Shown here: piece by piece, positions 28,425 to 36,965 of the stretch
Layout: each line of letters begins with the position of its first letter
Position numbering within the stretch: position 1 is the stretch's first letter
Assembly (NCBI GenBank): GCA_944392295.1
Contig: CALXWE010000006.1
Coordinates: forward strand, 43,008-107,007
Source: an uncultured Alphaproteobacteria bacterium
GTDB taxonomy: Bacteria > Pseudomonadota > Alphaproteobacteria > RF32 > CAG-239
Direction of reading: 5' to 3'
Length of the DNA: 64,000 nucleotides
Made by a program: the position numbers and the translations under genes
The notes under the pieces: model-generated
The model's input: only the letters and a program-made list of their open reading frames with translations
Told to the model about the DNA's origin: nothing
Database searches by the model: none

Positions 28425-28458
28425 CGGCACTTTCCGATAAAGGAAGTGCCGTTTTTTT
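28425..28458 (+). terminator. Intrinsic terminator of pnp
   Basis: CGGCACTT pairs with AAGTGCCG (with a bulge near the loop) and is followed by seven T's. Confidence 0.85.
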
Positions 28459-28469
28459 AAGGAGGATAT

Positions 28470-28736
28470 TTAAGTTAAACTTTTGATATCGTCTTCAATA
28501 TCTACGAGCTCAATTTTGAGGCGTTTATCATAAAACGAGGCAAGATATGCCAAAGTCCCCAAATTAAACGGATAGCCCTTATTTTCAAAAGCCTCCAGAT
28601 GATGAGTAGGTATTTTACTTTGAAGTGAAAGTTCGGTTAAAGACAAGCGTTTATCTCGTCTTAAGTGCCATATTTGTTCAGACAGGTCATTAAAAGTTTT
28701 TTTAAAACCGGCCCGATGCTGTTTTCTTGTAAGCAT
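28470..28736 (-). CDS. Small XRE-type helix-turn-helix protein
   Basis: The 88-residue product is almost entirely a Cro/CI-type DNA-binding domain: a basic N-terminus, then RRDKRLSLTELSLQSKIPTH (the helix-turn-helix) and LEAFENKGYPFNLGTLAYLA. No dimerisation or metabolite domain is present. AGGAG lies 5 nt before the ATG. It sits 37 bp downstream of, and on the same strand as, the structured RNA copy ending at 28773. That makes read-through control or a regulatory link possible but unproven. It converges on pnp. Confidence 0.8.
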   Translation of the reverse strand: MLTRKQHRAGFKKTFNDLSEQIWHLRRDKRLSLTELSLQSKIPTHHLEAFENKGYPFNLGTLAYLASFYDKRLKIELVDIEDDIKSLT

Positions 28737-28772
28737 TTTTAGCTCCTTTCATTTAATTACATTCAGTCAATG

Positions 28773-28937
28773 AAAAACCGCTTTGAAAAAAAATCAAAGC
28801 GGGGAGCCACAAAACTGCAACAAGTCAGTCAGGTTTATTCGCCGTATATAAAATACGCTTATTTCACCTACTCCCCTTATCAAGGAGCTTCTTGTTGTTG
28901 GTGTCTTGTGGGCACCGCCGCCAATCGGCGACAGTGT
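28773..28937 (-). ncRNA. Structured RNA gene, copy A (of three)
   Basis: Minus-strand element of about 165 nt with its own promoter boxes (28940-28967) and a terminator, CCGCTTTG/CAAAGCGG, followed by TTTTT. In transcript order: a hairpin with UCGCC/GGCGG and GAUU loop; GGUGCC-CACAA-GACACC; CUCCUU/GGGGAG around a short loop; a stem AGGU/ACCU enclosing an internal loop GAAAUAAG opposite CGAAUAA and an inner stem CGUAU/AUACG; ACUG-N8-CAGU; then UUGUGG, complementary to CCACAA near the 5' end, and CUCCCC. Copies B and C keep these pairings with changed bases. The known family, if any, is not recognised. Confidence 0.75.
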
Positions 28938-28939
28938 TC

Positions 28940-28967
28940 ATATTAAAGGAAGGTGCTTTTTTTGCAA
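28940..28967 (-). promoter_or_regulatory. Promoter boxes of RNA copy A
   Basis: On the minus strand TTGCAA and TAATAT are separated by 16 bp, about 6-8 nt before the RNA start. From TTGCAA to the first conserved stem is 30 nt, exactly as in copies B and C. Confidence 0.6.
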
Positions 28968-28998
28968 GTAGTTTCTTTAATATGCGCTCCGATTAATG

Positions 28999-29157
28999 AA
29001 AAACCGCTTTGAAAAAAAATCAAAGCGGGGAGCCACAAAACTGCCTAAACTCAGTCTCCCTTATTCGTGCATAAAGCCTTATATCGGGAACTCCCCTTAT
29101 AAAGGAGCTGTTCAGGTAAGGTGTCTTGTGGGCACCGCCGCCAATCGGCGACACCTC
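28999..29157 (-). ncRNA. Structured RNA gene, copy B (tandem with copy A)
   Basis: Minus-strand element of about 159 nt, 61 bp upstream of copy A in the same direction. Hairpin 1, the CACAA-loop hairpin and the whole terminator are identical to copy A, while the middle has diverged. There, the outer stem is UCCC/GGGA (AGGU/ACCU in A), the internal loop GAUAUAAG/ACGAAUAA is kept, and the inner stem shrinks to GC/GC. ACUG-AGUUUAGG-CAGU, UUGUGG and CUCCCC are all present. The plus strand carries a chance 56-codon ORF, judged non-coding. Confidence 0.75.
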
Positions 29158-29159
29158 AT

Positions 29160-29187
29160 ATACTAAACATTCTTTTCTACTTTGCAA
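29160..29187 (-). promoter_or_regulatory. Promoter boxes of RNA copy B
   Basis: TTGCAA and TAGTAT on the minus strand with a 16-bp spacer; the intervening sequence is unlike copy A, so the boxes are conserved more than their surroundings. Confidence 0.6.
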
Positions 29188-29210
29188 GTTTTTTATAAGC
29201 TTTAAAACTT

Positions 29211-29245
29211 AAAGCAGAACTTACTATGTTCGTAAATTCTGCTTT
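29211..29245 (-). terminator. Hairpin downstream of der
   Basis: On the minus strand AAAGCAGAA pairs with TTCTGCTTT across a 17-nt loop, followed by AAGTTTTAAA. The T-run is weak. It separates der from RNA copy B. Confidence 0.5.
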
Positions 29246-29269
29246 GTTGTTTTAGGAGTTGCTTCTTAT

Positions 29270-30610
29270 TTAAGCGTACGGATTGTCCGCCTTGCGTACC
29301 GTTATGCGAATCGGAACTCCGCCTAGGTTAAAGGTATCACGCAGGCTGTTGATTAAATACCTTAAATATGATTCCGGCAATCCTTCGGGGTTGCTCGAAA
29401 AAATGTAAAATGACGGAGGACGCGTTTTGGCTTGCGTAATGTATTTTAATTTTATACGTCTCTTGTTTTTGCCTAAAGGCGGCTGATTTTGCTCTTGCAC
29501 GTCAGCAAACCACTTGTTTAACGGTGCTGTCGGAATACGCGTGTTCCAGCGATTGTAAACCTTGAAAACGGCACTCATTAATTTATCGAGACCTTCTTTC
29601 TTTAATGCCGATATCGTAACCGTCGGAATACCGCTTATTTGTGTTAACGAGGTTTGTAATTTGTCATTTAACCTTTCAAGAGCTTCTTTGCGGTTGGCTA
29701 TATCCCACTTGTTTACCGCTATTACCAAGGCTCGACCCTCATCAATTACCTGACGGGCTATGGTTAAATCTTGCTTATCAAGTACGGCATCGGCATCTAA
29801 AACCAAAATTACTACTTGCGCCATAAATGCCGCGTGCTTGGTGCTGGCTGCCGACATCTTCTCTAAAGAATCGGTTATGCGGGCTTGCTTGCGTAAACCT
29901 GCCGTATCTACCAAGTTAATCTTGTTGCCCTTCCAAACTAAAGATGAACTTACCGCATCGCGCGTAATTCCGGCCTCAGGACCGGTTAACATTCTTTCAT
30001 CATTTAACAGGGCATTTACCAGTGTCGATTTACCAACATTCGGTCTTCCGACAATGGCTAACTGTAAAGGCTTTTCATTGCCATCTTCTTCATCATCTTC
30101 AGTTTTGTCGGGTAAATCTTTTATACAATCTTTTAAGCTTAAATATAAGTCTTCAATGCCTAAACCATGTTCGGCACTAAACGGTATGGGCTCGCCCAAA
30201 CCTAACTTATAAGCCTCAAATACCGAATCTTCTTGCAATTTTCCTTCGCACTTGTTGGCAAGCAAAATCGTCGGTTTATGACTTTGCCTAACTAAACCGG
30301 CAAAAACTTCATCGTAGGGGTGAATGCCGCTTCGGGCATCAAACATAAAAAGGCAAACGTCGCTTTCTTCAATGGCCTTCTTAGTCTGCTCTAACATACG
30401 CTGCTCTATGCTGCCGGCTTTGGCATCTTCAAAACCTGCCGTATCTATTAACTCTAAGTCTAAATCCTTGAATTTAACAGATGTTTCTTTTCTATCACGC
30501 GTTACTCCGGGAGTGTCGTGCACAATGGCTATTTTGCGACCGGCCAAACGATTGAATAATGTCGATTTACCGACGTTCGGACGCCCGATTATTGCTATTT
30601 TTAATTTCAT
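29270..30610 (-). CDS. der: Ribosome-biogenesis GTPase Der (EngA)
   Basis: Double-GTPase that assists 50S maturation. The 446-residue product has two G domains, each with the P-loop GRPNVGKSTL (residues 8 and about 184), DTPGVTRDR and DTAGL or DTAGF switch II motifs, and NKCE/NKWD specificity motifs. A C-terminal KH-like domain ends GGVPIRITVRKADNPYA. AGGAAGAAAG precedes the ATG. It is last in a minus-strand operon with yfgM and bamB, the usual grouping. Confidence 0.97.
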   Translation of the reverse strand: MKLKIAIIGRPNVGKSTLFNRLAGRKIAIVHDTPGVTRDRKETSVKFKDLDLELIDTAGFEDAKAGSIEQRMLEQTKKAIEESDVCLFMFDARSGIHPYDEVFAGLVRQSHKPTILLANKCEGKLQEDSVFEAYKLGLGEPIPFSAEHGLGIEDLYLSLKDCIKDLPDKTEDDEEDGNEKPLQLAIVGRPNVGKSTLVNALLNDERMLTGPEAGITRDAVSSSLVWKGNKINLVDTAGLRKQARITDSLEKMSAASTKHAAFMAQVVILVLDADAVLDKQDLTIARQVIDEGRALVIAVNKWDIANRKEALERLNDKLQTSLTQISGIPTVTISALKKEGLDKLMSAVFKVYNRWNTRIPTAPLNKWFADVQEQNQPPLGKNKRRIKLKYITQAKTRPPSFYIFSSNPEGLPESYLRYLINSLRDTFNLGGVPIRITVRKADNPYA

Positions 30611-30618
30611 CTTTCTTC

Positions 30619-31944
30619 CTATTTGTATGCTTTAAGTTCGGCCTCTTCGGTGGCAAATATTAAATATCCGTCGGCTACTATCGGACTTAACGGAGTGTTC
30701 TCATCAAGCTCCTTACGACTCAAAACAGCCCCGTTGGTCGGTGATATTTTATATAATACCCCGTTAGATGCGGTTACTAATAATTCCGAACCGGCCATTA
30801 TAGGACCGCTTAAATATATGTCGCTGCGCTCTTTTAGAGGATATTCGCTTAATAAACTTAGCGACCATATCAGTTTGCCGTTATCTTTATTTAATGCTAC
30901 CAACTCATTATTGTTGGTGATTATGAATAAGTAATTACCCGATAACCATGGCAGATTAGTGCCGCCGATTTTGCGACTCCATTTTACTTCGCCGGTTCGA
31001 TAATCAACCTTGGTAAGTAAATCGTTGTGCCCTATGGCGTATACATCTTGTCCGTCAATTATCGGTGAAGCTTTTATGGAGTTTATGCCGGTCGATAAAT
31101 TGATTTGTGAGTTGTCAATTACCGGAACATTCCACGCCGGATAGCCGATGTCGGCACTAAAAGCCTGGATCTCACCGTTTGAAAAGCCTACAACTATTAA
31201 ATTTTCGGCAACCGAACATGACGGAGCAGCGTTTCCGGCCAATACCGTATCTTCGGCCGAAATGTTGTATTTCCATACTTCTTTGCCGCTTTGTACATCA
31301 AGAGCAAAGAGACGATTATCTAAACTTTGAACCAGTAATTTTTGCCCGCAAACTGTAGGAGCCGTACGTAACGGGGTATTCAAATCGGTGCGCCATAAAA
31401 TTTTGCCGCTTGCTTTATCCAGTGCAAATACACTGCCAAACCCGCCAAGAGCATATACTGCCTTATCGTCGGCAGTTAAACCGGCGCCGTTTAAACCGTT
31501 ATCATTTTCATTTAATGTTTGTGGCTTTAACTTTTGTTTCCAGAGCTTTGCTCCATCTTTTAGTTCAAAGGCGCTGACCGTTCCGTTTACGTCTTGGGCA
31601 AATACTGTACCGTCATAAGCTATCGGTGCGGCAAGCAGTAAATTGCGTTTGGAACTGCCCTTGCCGAACTTGGCACTCCAGCTTTCGTTTAAGTCGGAAT
31701 TTACACTGAAATTGCCGCCGGTGTGCATCTCGTTAACTCCGTTTTGTACCCATCGAGCATTAGTTGTCGGGGCAGGCAGTTGAGATGATTTTATCTCACC
31801 GTTGATGATTTCGGCAACGCCGTTGCGGTTTAATACAGATACTCTCTGTCCTTTAGGAAGCTCCTTGTCGCTTGCAAATATTGAACACGACGAAAGAGCC
31901 ATAACTCCTAAAAGTAGTCCGGATAAACTACGTGCATTTAACAA
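30619..31944 (-). CDS. bamB: BamB-like outer-membrane assembly lipoprotein
   Basis: Beta-propeller scaffold of the BAM complex in the periplasm. The 441-residue product starts at a TTG with GGAG upstream and has a lipoprotein signal (GLLLGVMALSSC). Repeated PQQ-type blades are seen as AFELKDGAKLWKQKL, ALDKASGKILWRTDL, ALDVQSGKEVWKYNI, KVDYRTGEVKWSRKI and ALNKDNGKLIWSLSL. The position before der supports the assignment. It is about 50 residues longer than E. coli BamB, mostly at the N-terminus. Confidence 0.93.
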   Translation of the reverse strand: MLNARSLSGLLLGVMALSSCSIFASDKELPKGQRVSVLNRNGVAEIINGEIKSSQLPAPTTNARWVQNGVNEMHTGGNFSVNSDLNESWSAKFGKGSSKRNLLLAAPIAYDGTVFAQDVNGTVSAFELKDGAKLWKQKLKPQTLNENDNGLNGAGLTADDKAVYALGGFGSVFALDKASGKILWRTDLNTPLRTAPTVCGQKLLVQSLDNRLFALDVQSGKEVWKYNISAEDTVLAGNAAPSCSVAENLIVVGFSNGEIQAFSADIGYPAWNVPVIDNSQINLSTGINSIKASPIIDGQDVYAIGHNDLLTKVDYRTGEVKWSRKIGGTNLPWLSGNYLFIITNNNELVALNKDNGKLIWSLSLLSEYPLKERSDIYLSGPIMAGSELLVTASNGVLYKISPTNGAVLSRKELDENTPLSPIVADGYLIFATEEAELKAYK

Positions 31945-31962
31945 AATTTTTCTCCGTTTTAA

Positions 31963-32697
31963 TTAGAGGCTGTTTAAGGTTGACAACATATCCTGAATGC
32001 GGTTTTTAAAGTTTTCCGAAATGTTGCCGCTTTCCAATAAACCTTGGTACAGACTGCGTGCCGTTTCAATATCACCGTTTTGAATGGCCGACATGGCTAG
32101 CAAATCGGTTGCCAAAGGCGACCAAGAATTTTGAGCATCAATTATCGGCTGTAATAATGAATTAATCTCGGCATAACTTGCTGTATCTACCTCGTAGGTG
32201 GCTAATTTTAAAGCCGCTAAATGACGAATTTTGGGATTAAGTTCATCGTTGTCGGCAATGGTTTGCAACATTTGTTTGCCTTCGTCGTTTTTGCCTTGCT
32301 CAAATAAAATGGTGGCTATTTGTACACGAGCCAGCTCACTGTAAATGCCATTATCGGAAGCGGCAATCTTTTCTAAGGCTTTGAGCTGTACATCGTAATT
32401 GCCGGCAACTTGCAGCGACATTAAATAGTTTTCGGTTTGGGCTTGATATTTTTGATCTCTCCAGCTCTTGATTGTTTCAAAGCTTACGGCCGCACTTACG
32501 GCAATAACTACAAACAAAATGACAAATAAGCCATATTTATCCCAGAAAATTTTAAGATTGTCGTTCTTGACCTCTTCACTTACTTCTTGAATAAAGGCAT
32601 CGGTCATTTCATCATCATAGGCTCTGACGGGAGCTTTTTTTACCGGAGTTGCCGTCTCTTTCTTGGTGGCATCGGATTTTGTCTTAGCGTTTCTCAT
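31963..32697 (-). CDS. yfgM: YfgM-like TPR membrane protein
   Basis: The 244-residue product has a cytoplasmic Lys-rich N-terminus, one membrane helix (FVILFVVIAVSAAVSFETI, near residues 52-70) and a periplasmic tetratricopeptide-like domain. The family is an ancillary partner of SecYEG that helps chaperone secreted proteins. The operon with bamB and der is the standard context. An extra basic N-terminal tail (ATKKETATPVKKAPV) extends it beyond the E. coli protein. Confidence 0.85.
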   Translation of the reverse strand: MRNAKTKSDATKKETATPVKKAPVRAYDDEMTDAFIQEVSEEVKNDNLKIFWDKYGLFVILFVVIAVSAAVSFETIKSWRDQKYQAQTENYLMSLQVAGNYDVQLKALEKIAASDNGIYSELARVQIATILFEQGKNDEGKQMLQTIADNDELNPKIRHLAALKLATYEVDTASYAEINSLLQPIIDAQNSWSPLATDLLAMSAIQNGDIETARSLYQGLLESGNISENFKNRIQDMLSTLNSL

Positions 32698-32753
32698 ATC
32701 TTAATTCCTTATAAAAACATACTGTTACTAATATAAAGCAATTTATTCTTATA

Positions 32754-33956
32754 TCAATCGCTTTTTTTCATGTTGCTGATTATTTCGTTAATTAATGTGG
32801 CGCGAATCCAGCGTAAACCGTCAACAGGCAGCTTGTTGCCGAAAGTCGTGGTATGGTTGTCGGCAACAATGGCTAAGAAATATCGCTCCGAGGTGGGTGT
32901 GAAATTGATGTCTAAGCCCTTAATCGACTTAAAGTCTATCACTCCGTCGCGAATACGTACAAAACCTATTTTGCGGAATATAAATAACTTGTCTTTGGAT
33001 ATAACGATTATGTCCCGCGTAACTAAAGATAAGGCAGAGTAAACAATAATCGATAGTATAAAGGCGTACACAATAAGCACTAAATTATACGGCAAATGCT
33101 GCACGATAATTTGGTGATTGCAAAGAGCATAAACTAACAGAGAGCCCAATACGATTATGGTAAAAATGCTTAAAAAACTGTAGGCGTCAAAAAATAATTT
33201 CTTGACTTTTATCATTTTTTCACCGCTCTTCTTGCTCTTGAATGTAATGTAATCGGGCTTTTCAAATCGATAGGAAAAATCTTTTTGTAAATGCCAGCCG
33301 GATACAACCTCTTGATAGGGCTTATCTAACTCCTTAAAGTTGCGCGATACCATGCCTTTTTCTGATATGGTTAAGGCCGGCATATGCAGCTCTTGAGCAT
33401 AGTATTTCCAGAGCTTTCTTATACGATGCTTGTTGGTGTTTATATATAGAGGAATGTTTTTAGATTCATCTTTATGATATAACTCAATTATAAATTTGTT
33501 TTTGTTGAAAATACCGAATTGGTAAAATTTTACACGCAGACGTACTCCGGAATAATTATAAAGAGGTTCGGAAAACGAGTACGAAGGACCAAATAACGGC
33601 TGTTTTTTAACCGTGAAAGTATTGCCGTCGAAAAAGATTATTTTGTAACGCAATGAATTTATAAAACTGTATATCATTATGCCTGAACCCAGTGCTACCA
33701 AAATGGCGGCAAAAATCGTCGGCGATACAAGAGTGTGAATCTTAATGTGCGTTTGCGGCAAAGTCTTTTCAATATCGGTTGCGCCTTCAAACGATAAGTT
33801 TAAAAGGTGGTATAAGCCAAGTACCAATAACAGGGCTCCGCATACGGCAGCAAGCAGCAAAATCCATCTGGAAAATCGGTCAACGGCTTTGGCGGGAAGC
33901 TTGTTGAGCTTTAATTTGAATTTGTAGCTGTAATGGTCAGGATAATATTGTGACAT
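32754..33956 (-). CDS. Membrane protein of unknown function
   Basis: I recognise no family in this 400-residue product. It has two membrane-helix pairs: residues about 30-55 and 80-105, then about 270-290 and 295-320. Between and after them are soluble beta-rich segments, including FFDGNTFTVKKQPLFGP and VISKDKLFIFRKIGFVRIRD. The alternation of helix pair and beta-rich domain, twice, resembles bacterial PH-domain membrane proteins, but that is only an impression. AGGAAAAA precedes the ATG. It stands alone, divergent from the diguanylate cyclase gene. Confidence 0.75.
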   Translation of the reverse strand: MSQYYPDHYSYKFKLKLNKLPAKAVDRFSRWILLLAAVCGALLLVLGLYHLLNLSFEGATDIEKTLPQTHIKIHTLVSPTIFAAILVALGSGIMIYSFINSLRYKIIFFDGNTFTVKKQPLFGPSYSFSEPLYNYSGVRLRVKFYQFGIFNKNKFIIELYHKDESKNIPLYINTNKHRIRKLWKYYAQELHMPALTISEKGMVSRNFKELDKPYQEVVSGWHLQKDFSYRFEKPDYITFKSKKSGEKMIKVKKLFFDAYSFLSIFTIIVLGSLLVYALCNHQIIVQHLPYNLVLIVYAFILSIIVYSALSLVTRDIIVISKDKLFIFRKIGFVRIRDGVIDFKSIKGLDINFTPTSERYFLAIVADNHTTTFGNKLPVDGLRWIRATLINEIISNMKKSD

Positions 33957-34104
33957 ATGATTTTTCCTTAATTTTTAATTCTTGCACTCGTTATTATACA
34001 CAAATTACCGAAAACTTCATTAACTTTTTTTGTGCTTATGAAACTTTTCGTTTGTTTTTTGCGGTTTTACTTAATATAGTACATATATCAATAGAGGTTT
34101 AAGA

Positions 34105-35775
34105 GTGGTTAATATGCTATTTTGGGATATTTTCGGCAATCAAACACAAATAATTATCAGTATCGGCGTTTTAGCTGTGTTATGCTTTGCTGCCATAAAA
34201 GTAAAAGATTTGAAAATCGGTAAAGGACTTGGACTACTGTTTTGGTCGTTGCTGATTATTGTTCTAACCTCGCTTATGCAAACTTATGTCGGCTTTCTTT
34301 ATGAATATGCCGTGTCGGCTAAAGTGATAGCTCTTGCCGAAATGCTCTTGGTGCTCGCGGGAACCATGCTTGCCATTATGGCTTCCTCATATATTTTAAT
34401 GAATGAGCCACTCAATTCTTCGGTGCTGGCCGGGTTTGTCTCTGTCGGGTTGTGCCTGATTTTGTATGCCATATTCGTCGCCGATAATGCTTATTTGGTT
34501 GCCGATATGCGTCAGATATTGCCGGTTATCGGTATGAGCTATGTCTTTTTGAGCTTGGTCTCAAAATCGAAAATTTGGAAGTATCCGGCCGAAATGGTCG
34601 CCGCTTTTGCCGTTGCCGGATTGATTTTGTTGATGCTCTGGCCGATGTTCTTTACACAAAAATATCCGTGGTTTGTGCCGGTTGATTTGCTCTTACTGCT
34701 GGCTTTTTCTTACTTCTTGTTTGTTTGGGAAGATGTTAAAAGTAAGCTGGTGAATTTACGCGAAACATATCGGCGATTGAACCGCAATATCGGAGTTATC
34801 ATTAAATCGTCTCCGTTTCCGATAATCATTGCGCGCTTGAGCGATGATGCTTTGCTGATGGTTAATCAAAATGCTCTTAAATTGTTCGGAATAAGCGAAG
34901 ATGAAGTAGCTCGCTACCATTTTAAAGACTTTTTTGTTGATGCCGATAATCGTAAATTGCTGATTGATAGAATCGAAAAAAATTGCGAAGTACACGATTT
35001 TGAAATTTTGGTAAAAACCGCAGCCGGTAATACTCCGTTTTGGCTGTTGGCTTCGGTTAACGTTATTGATTATAACAATGATGTGGTTCTATATGCCGCT
35101 TTTCAAGATATTACAACCCGCAAAAGAAGAGAAGCTATGCTCCAGTCGCAAGCCGACAGAGACCCCTTAACTTCGGTGTTTAATCGCCGCTATTTTGAAA
35201 CTAAAGCTGCCGAAAAAATTGCTAAGGCTCATGAAAATAAAGAAGATTTTGCTATCTTGATGATTGATGCCGATAATTTTAAAAAAGTTAATGATACTTT
35301 CGGTCATAAAATCGGCGACAAAGTATTGATAGAATTAGCCTCGGTTTGTGAACGCTCCTTAAGGCAGGATGATTTGGTGGCTCGTTACGGCGGAGAAGAG
35401 TTTGTTGTATTCCTTTCTAAGGTAACGCCGCAAATAGCTAAATTGGTCGCCGACAGATTAAGACAAGCCATAGCTCAGGTCGTTGTATACGCCGATGACG
35501 GAAAGCCCGTAAACTTTACGGTAAGTATCGGGGTGGCTCCGTCGGGAATTTCTGATAATGTTAATGTTATGATTAAAATGGCAGATGATGCCATGTATGC
35601 CGCTAAACAAAACGGTAGAAATCGGGTTGAGGAGTTCTTGCCAAATATGAATTCTGGTCTGCAAAACCCTCAAGATGATGCAGAAAGATTAATGCATCCG
35701 GCTTTTGCTAAGGAAGAAAATGAAGAAATATCGCTGCTGGACGGAATTGAAAGTAATTATATGATTGAGGATTAG
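34105..35775 (+). CDS. Membrane diguanylate cyclase with PAS domain
   Basis: Makes cyclic di-GMP. The 556-residue product has about seven N-terminal membrane helices (to residue 215), a PAS domain (about residues 230-350) with SPFPIIIARLSDDALLMVNQ, and a C-terminal GGDEF domain. The active motif is RYGGEEF near residue 427, and an intact inhibitory I-site RxxD lies just before it (RQDDLVARYGGEEF). A degenerate tail follows. I use the GTG at 34105, seven bases from AGAGG; an ATG at 34114 is less well placed. The rRNA methyltransferase gene follows after 5 bp. Confidence 0.93.
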   Translation: MVNMLFWDIFGNQTQIIISIGVLAVLCFAAIKVKDLKIGKGLGLLFWSLLIIVLTSLMQTYVGFLYEYAVSAKVIALAEMLLVLAGTMLAIMASSYILMNEPLNSSVLAGFVSVGLCLILYAIFVADNAYLVADMRQILPVIGMSYVFLSLVSKSKIWKYPAEMVAAFAVAGLILLMLWPMFFTQKYPWFVPVDLLLLLAFSYFLFVWEDVKSKLVNLRETYRRLNRNIGVIIKSSPFPIIIARLSDDALLMVNQNALKLFGISEDEVARYHFKDFFVDADNRKLLIDRIEKNCEVHDFEILVKTAAGNTPFWLLASVNVIDYNNDVVLYAAFQDITTRKRREAMLQSQADRDPLTSVFNRRYFETKAAEKIAKAHENKEDFAILMIDADNFKKVNDTFGHKIGDKVLIELASVCERSLRQDDLVARYGGEEFVVFLSKVTPQIAKLVADRLRQAIAQVVVYADDGKPVNFTVSIGVAPSGISDNVNVMIKMADDAMYAAKQNGRNRVEEFLPNMNSGLQNPQDDAERLMHPAFAKEENEEISLLDGIESNYMIED

Positions 35776-35780
35776 TATAT

Positions 35781-36923
35781 ATGGAGTGTGTTTATCAAAA
35801 TATTTGCGGCGGATGTCCGCTTCGTGGTAACAGCGAACAAAACTATCGCCAAATTAAAGAACAAAAAGTTAAAGGCATTCTGAATGCAGCGCTTAAACAA
35901 CAAAATTATGTATGGGAAAATCCGATTTTTTTACCCGACGGCACAAGAAGAAGAGCCGCTATGGCGTTTGAACTTAAAAAAGGTAAACTCAATTTGGGCT
36001 TTAACGAAAATCATAATGCACAAATTGTTGATTGCGAAAAATGTTTGTCGTTAACGCCTAAAGTTAACGCAGTACTGCCAAGCTTAAGAAGCTTTTTGGA
36101 AAAATTATGCGCTGTTAAAGTGCTTGCGAAAAATAAAAAGAAAAAACTTTTGCCTCATAATATCACAAAGGGAGATATCTTAATCTTAGAGGCTGATAAC
36201 GGGTTGGATATCGTGCTGGAAACTGATGCTGATTTAGACGTTAATCATCGTATGGAAATTTTTGAGTTTGTTAATGCCGTTGATGAGGTTATTCGTTTTT
36301 CGTTTCGGAGAAATGCGCTTCTGCAAGCCGAGCCGATAGTCGAAAAGATAAAACCGGTGATTAATATCGGGCAATATGAAATTTTTGTGGCTCCCGGCAC
36401 TTTTTTACAAGCTTCAAAAGAAGGGCAGGAAGCGCTTATAAGTAAAGTTACCGAATATTTGGGAGACGTGAGCGGAAATATTGCCGATTTGTTTTGCGGA
36501 ATCGGAACTTTTTCGTATCCGCTGGCGCTAAATTCCAAAAATAAAATTGTGGCGGCCGATGTAAGTAAACCGTTGCTGAAGGGATTTGAAACCTCAATTA
36601 ATAAAAATATGATACACAATATAGAAATAATAGAGAAAAATTTATTTAAATATCCGTTTACCGCGGCAGAACTGTCTAAGTTTGAGGCGGTTGTTTTGGA
36701 TCCGCCGCGTGCCGGAGCAACAGCTCAGGTTAAAGAACTGGCCTTGCTTTCAAATGATGCTAAACTTGAAAAAATTGTTATGGTATCTTGCAATCCGCAT
36801 AGTTTTGTTAACGATGCCAATGTGCTAATAAACGGAGGCTTTGTACTGCAAAAGGCAGTTATGGTTGACCAGTTTGTTTATTCAAATCATACGGAAATGG
36901 TGGCTTTATTTACAAAAAAATAA
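35781..36923 (+). CDS. 23S rRNA m5U methyltransferase (RumA/TrmA family)
   Basis: Methylates C5 of uridine in rRNA using SAM. The 380-residue product has a CxxxxCxxC iron-sulfur-type cluster at the N-terminus (CVYQNICGGC) with a fourth Cys in DCEKC. The SAM site is ADLFCGIGTFSYPLA and the motif IV is VLDPPRAGA. The nucleophile is in VMVSCNPHSF and the C-terminus ends YSNHTEMVALF. It lacks the N-terminal TRAM domain of RlmD, so the exact target (U747, U1939 or tRNA) is open. Confidence 0.88.
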   Translation: MECVYQNICGGCPLRGNSEQNYRQIKEQKVKGILNAALKQQNYVWENPIFLPDGTRRRAAMAFELKKGKLNLGFNENHNAQIVDCEKCLSLTPKVNAVLPSLRSFLEKLCAVKVLAKNKKKKLLPHNITKGDILILEADNGLDIVLETDADLDVNHRMEIFEFVNAVDEVIRFSFRRNALLQAEPIVEKIKPVINIGQYEIFVAPGTFLQASKEGQEALISKVTEYLGDVSGNIADLFCGIGTFSYPLALNSKNKIVAADVSKPLLKGFETSINKNMIHNIEIIEKNLFKYPFTAAELSKFEAVVLDPPRAGATAQVKELALLSNDAKLEKIVMVSCNPHSFVNDANVLINGGFVLQKAVMVDQFVYSNHTEMVALFTKK

Positions 36924-36965
36924 TTATTGATAAATATAATGAATGAAAAACAAACAGGAGGCATA

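Noticed and set aside
28773..29157. CRISPR array or tandem repeat
   Set aside because: Only two units of ~160 bp, internally divergent, with a promoter and terminator each; no short repeat-spacer pattern or cas gene.
28770..29166. Plus-strand ORFs of 58 (28770-28946) and 56 (28996-29166) codons across RNA copies A and B, sharing N- and C-terminal residues
   Set aside because: The shared residues follow from the shared nucleotide motifs, and copy C does not keep this frame (a stop codon interrupts it and the conserved blocks fall in different frames). Base changes preserve stems, not codons.
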